A DNA stretch of 64,000 nucleotides, taken from NCBI GenBank assembly GCA_030068525.1, contig JASJOS010000006.1, positions 62,001-126,000 of the forward strand, written 5' to 3'. The DNA is from Xanthocytophaga flava (lineage in GTDB: Bacteria > Bacteroidota > Bacteroidia > Cytophagales > 172606-1). Shown in pieces: positions 63,303-64,000 of the stretch. Below the pieces are notes generated by a model that searched no databases, was not told the origin of the DNA, and worked only from the letters and a program-made list of their open reading frames with translations. A program made the position numbers and the translations under genes. The first letter of the stretch is position 1. Each line of letters opens with the position of its first letter.

Positions 63303-63343
63303 GACTCAACAGGATGTTTACAAAAACAACATCCTGTTGAGTC
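63303..63343 (-). terminator. Hairpin after the DUF4139 gene
   Basis: GACTCAACAGGATGTT at 63303-63318 is an exact reverse complement of 63328-63343, a 16-bp stem with a 9-base loop, beginning 5 bases after the stop on the minus strand. No T-tract follows, so it may end transcription or stabilise the mRNA 3' end. Confidence 0.65.
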
Positions 63344-63348
63344 GTAAA

Positions 63349-64000
63349 TCATTGTAACCCGGTAACTTGTACATCCTGCGGATATTCTACTGTGAATTTA
63401 AATGGAATCAGGATTTCTTCTCCTGCTTTTATCTTATAAAACCACTCCAGATACTCCAGTTCATTCTTTTTGAGTGCATCTGTGTTTTCCTTATAAGTGG
63501 GTTCGAGTAACTGAACCTTTATTTGTTCATTACCTGAAATAGGTAACTGGTCCCATACAACAATTTCTTCCTGTGTCTTTTTGTGGCTCTTAATTTTAAT
63601 CTGGTACTCATAGACTAATACTTTGCGATTTTTGGTAAACAACTGGGTTTCCTTTTTTTCATATTTCTTTAGAAACTTATGCTCAATTTTAAAGCTTTCA
63701 TCCACTCCCAGATAGGTCCAGAATTCTTCTGTCGGAGCAATAGTTTGCAATCGTGTAGTAGCTACAAAATGATTATCCAAAAAAACATTGGCTTCACCTG
63801 CAAGGAATGGAAAATCTGTTTCGTTGGTTACTTTAGCCTTCAAATAGGCAAATTGTGAAAGTTTTGGTACTGTTGAGTATTGAAAATAAGCTGAAAAATC
63901 TTCGATCAGAATACTTACCTGATGGTCTGAGTTGTCGGCTTTTATGGTATGCTTACCCGCAATCGAAAATACTACAGCTGTGCTACCTGTTTCTGCCACA
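63349..64000 (-). CDS. DUF4139 (MuiA-like) protein, C-terminal part (truncated by window edge)
   Basis: The frame is open to the last base; about 217 C-terminal residues are visible. The segments VPKLSQFAYLKAKVTNETDF, FLAGEANVFLDNHFVATTRL, EFWTYLGVDESFKIEHKFLK, VWDQLPISGNEQIKVQLLEP and YLEWFYKIKAGEEILIPFKF with TVEYPQD match the beta-barrel C-terminal half of DUF4139 proteins, named mucoidy inhibitor A-like. They are periplasmic or surface proteins of unknown mechanism. The N-terminal half, with its DUF4140 domain and signal peptide, lies beyond the right edge. It is followed by a perfect 16-bp hairpin. Confidence 0.9.
   Translation of the reverse strand, partial: VAETGSTAVVFSIAGKHTIKADNSDHQVSILIEDFSAYFQYSTVPKLSQFAYLKAKVTNETDFPFLAGEANVFLDNHFVATTRLQTIAPTEEFWTYLGVDESFKIEHKFLKKYEKKETQLFTKNRKVLVYEYQIKIKSHKKTQEEIVVWDQLPISGNEQIKVQLLEPTYKENTDALKKNELEYLEWFYKIKAGEEILIPFKFTVEYPQDVQVTGLQ

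Overview
The window comes from a member of the Bacteroidota, most likely of the Cytophagales group. Supporting signs are AT-rich coding DNA, a T9SS type A sorting domain at 47.4-47.7 kb, two TonB-dependent/outer-membrane-barrel receptors, LytTR-type signalling, a 7TM-DISM histidine kinase, many short lipoproteins with a lipobox, families common in this phylum (DUF6624, DUF3667, DUF3805, GxGYxYP, UbiA-like, DUF4139) and TAnnTTTG-type -7 promoter boxes. Genus and species cannot be named from the sequence alone.

Layout. Positions 1-3.4 kb are one end of an integrated mobile element, all on the minus strand: a truncated P4-type primase, a small ORF, an excisionase-like HTH protein, a putative RteC-like protein and a tyrosine recombinase, with a 34-bp perfect palindrome inside. 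From 3.5 to 6.7 kb there is a LytS/LytT-type two-component pair diverging from an outer-membrane barrel gene and a lipoprotein. The stretch 6.8-9.07 kb is a gene graveyard: a dead PEP-utilising-enzyme fragment, an unidentified pseudogene and one surviving lipoprotein. From 9.07 to 15.3 kb are an AraC regulator with an SDR reductase, small secreted proteins, a UbiA-like membrane protein, and a DUF1398 protein with a second AraC regulator. At 15.6-18.0 kb lies a TonB receptor, followed by a gene-poor kilobase. From 19.2 to 28.5 kb are a DUF6624-TonB fusion, DUF3805, a ChrB-AraC fusion regulator, another AraC regulator, an Lnt-like acyltransferase and a MacB/FtsX-type permease.

The metabolic centrepiece is 28.77-35.1 kb: a promoter-like box, a 16-bp leader hairpin and three co-directional secreted glycoside hydrolases (GH95, GH51, GH43), suited to removing fucose and arabinose/xylose side groups from plant cell-wall glycans. 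No SusC/SusD pair is present. From 35.1 to 44.6 kb are a TPR protein, a lipoprotein, a class-C-type serine hydrolase, a GlxA-type regulator divergent from SRPBCC and SnoaL-like proteins, a HEAT-repeat protein and an NTF2-fold immunity-like protein. From 45.0 to 49.7 kb are a T9SS-exported GxGYxYP protein, an FAD-linked oxidase and a superinfection-immunity/SHOCT protein. At 49.85 kb is a divergent tRNA-His(GTG). From 50.1 to 51.5 kb is an ECF41 sigma factor with its usual carboxymuconolactone-decarboxylase partner and a matching promoter. The right end holds DUF3667, DUF2306, two tandem paralogous lipoproteins, a large outer-membrane barrel protein, a GH13 alpha-amylase lipoprotein, a hybrid 7TM-DISM kinase and a truncated DUF4139 protein.

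No complete unknown defence or biosynthetic system is evident. The least explained signals are two intergenic arrays of degenerate 28-nt-period repeats (about 11.1 and 36.7 kb, opposite orientation), the ChrB-AraC fusion, the odd tRNA-His with 120 nt of unexplained downstream sequence, and the leader hairpin of the hydrolase operon. Gene starts were often moved downstream of the longest reading frame to fit signal peptides or domain starts; these choices are inference.
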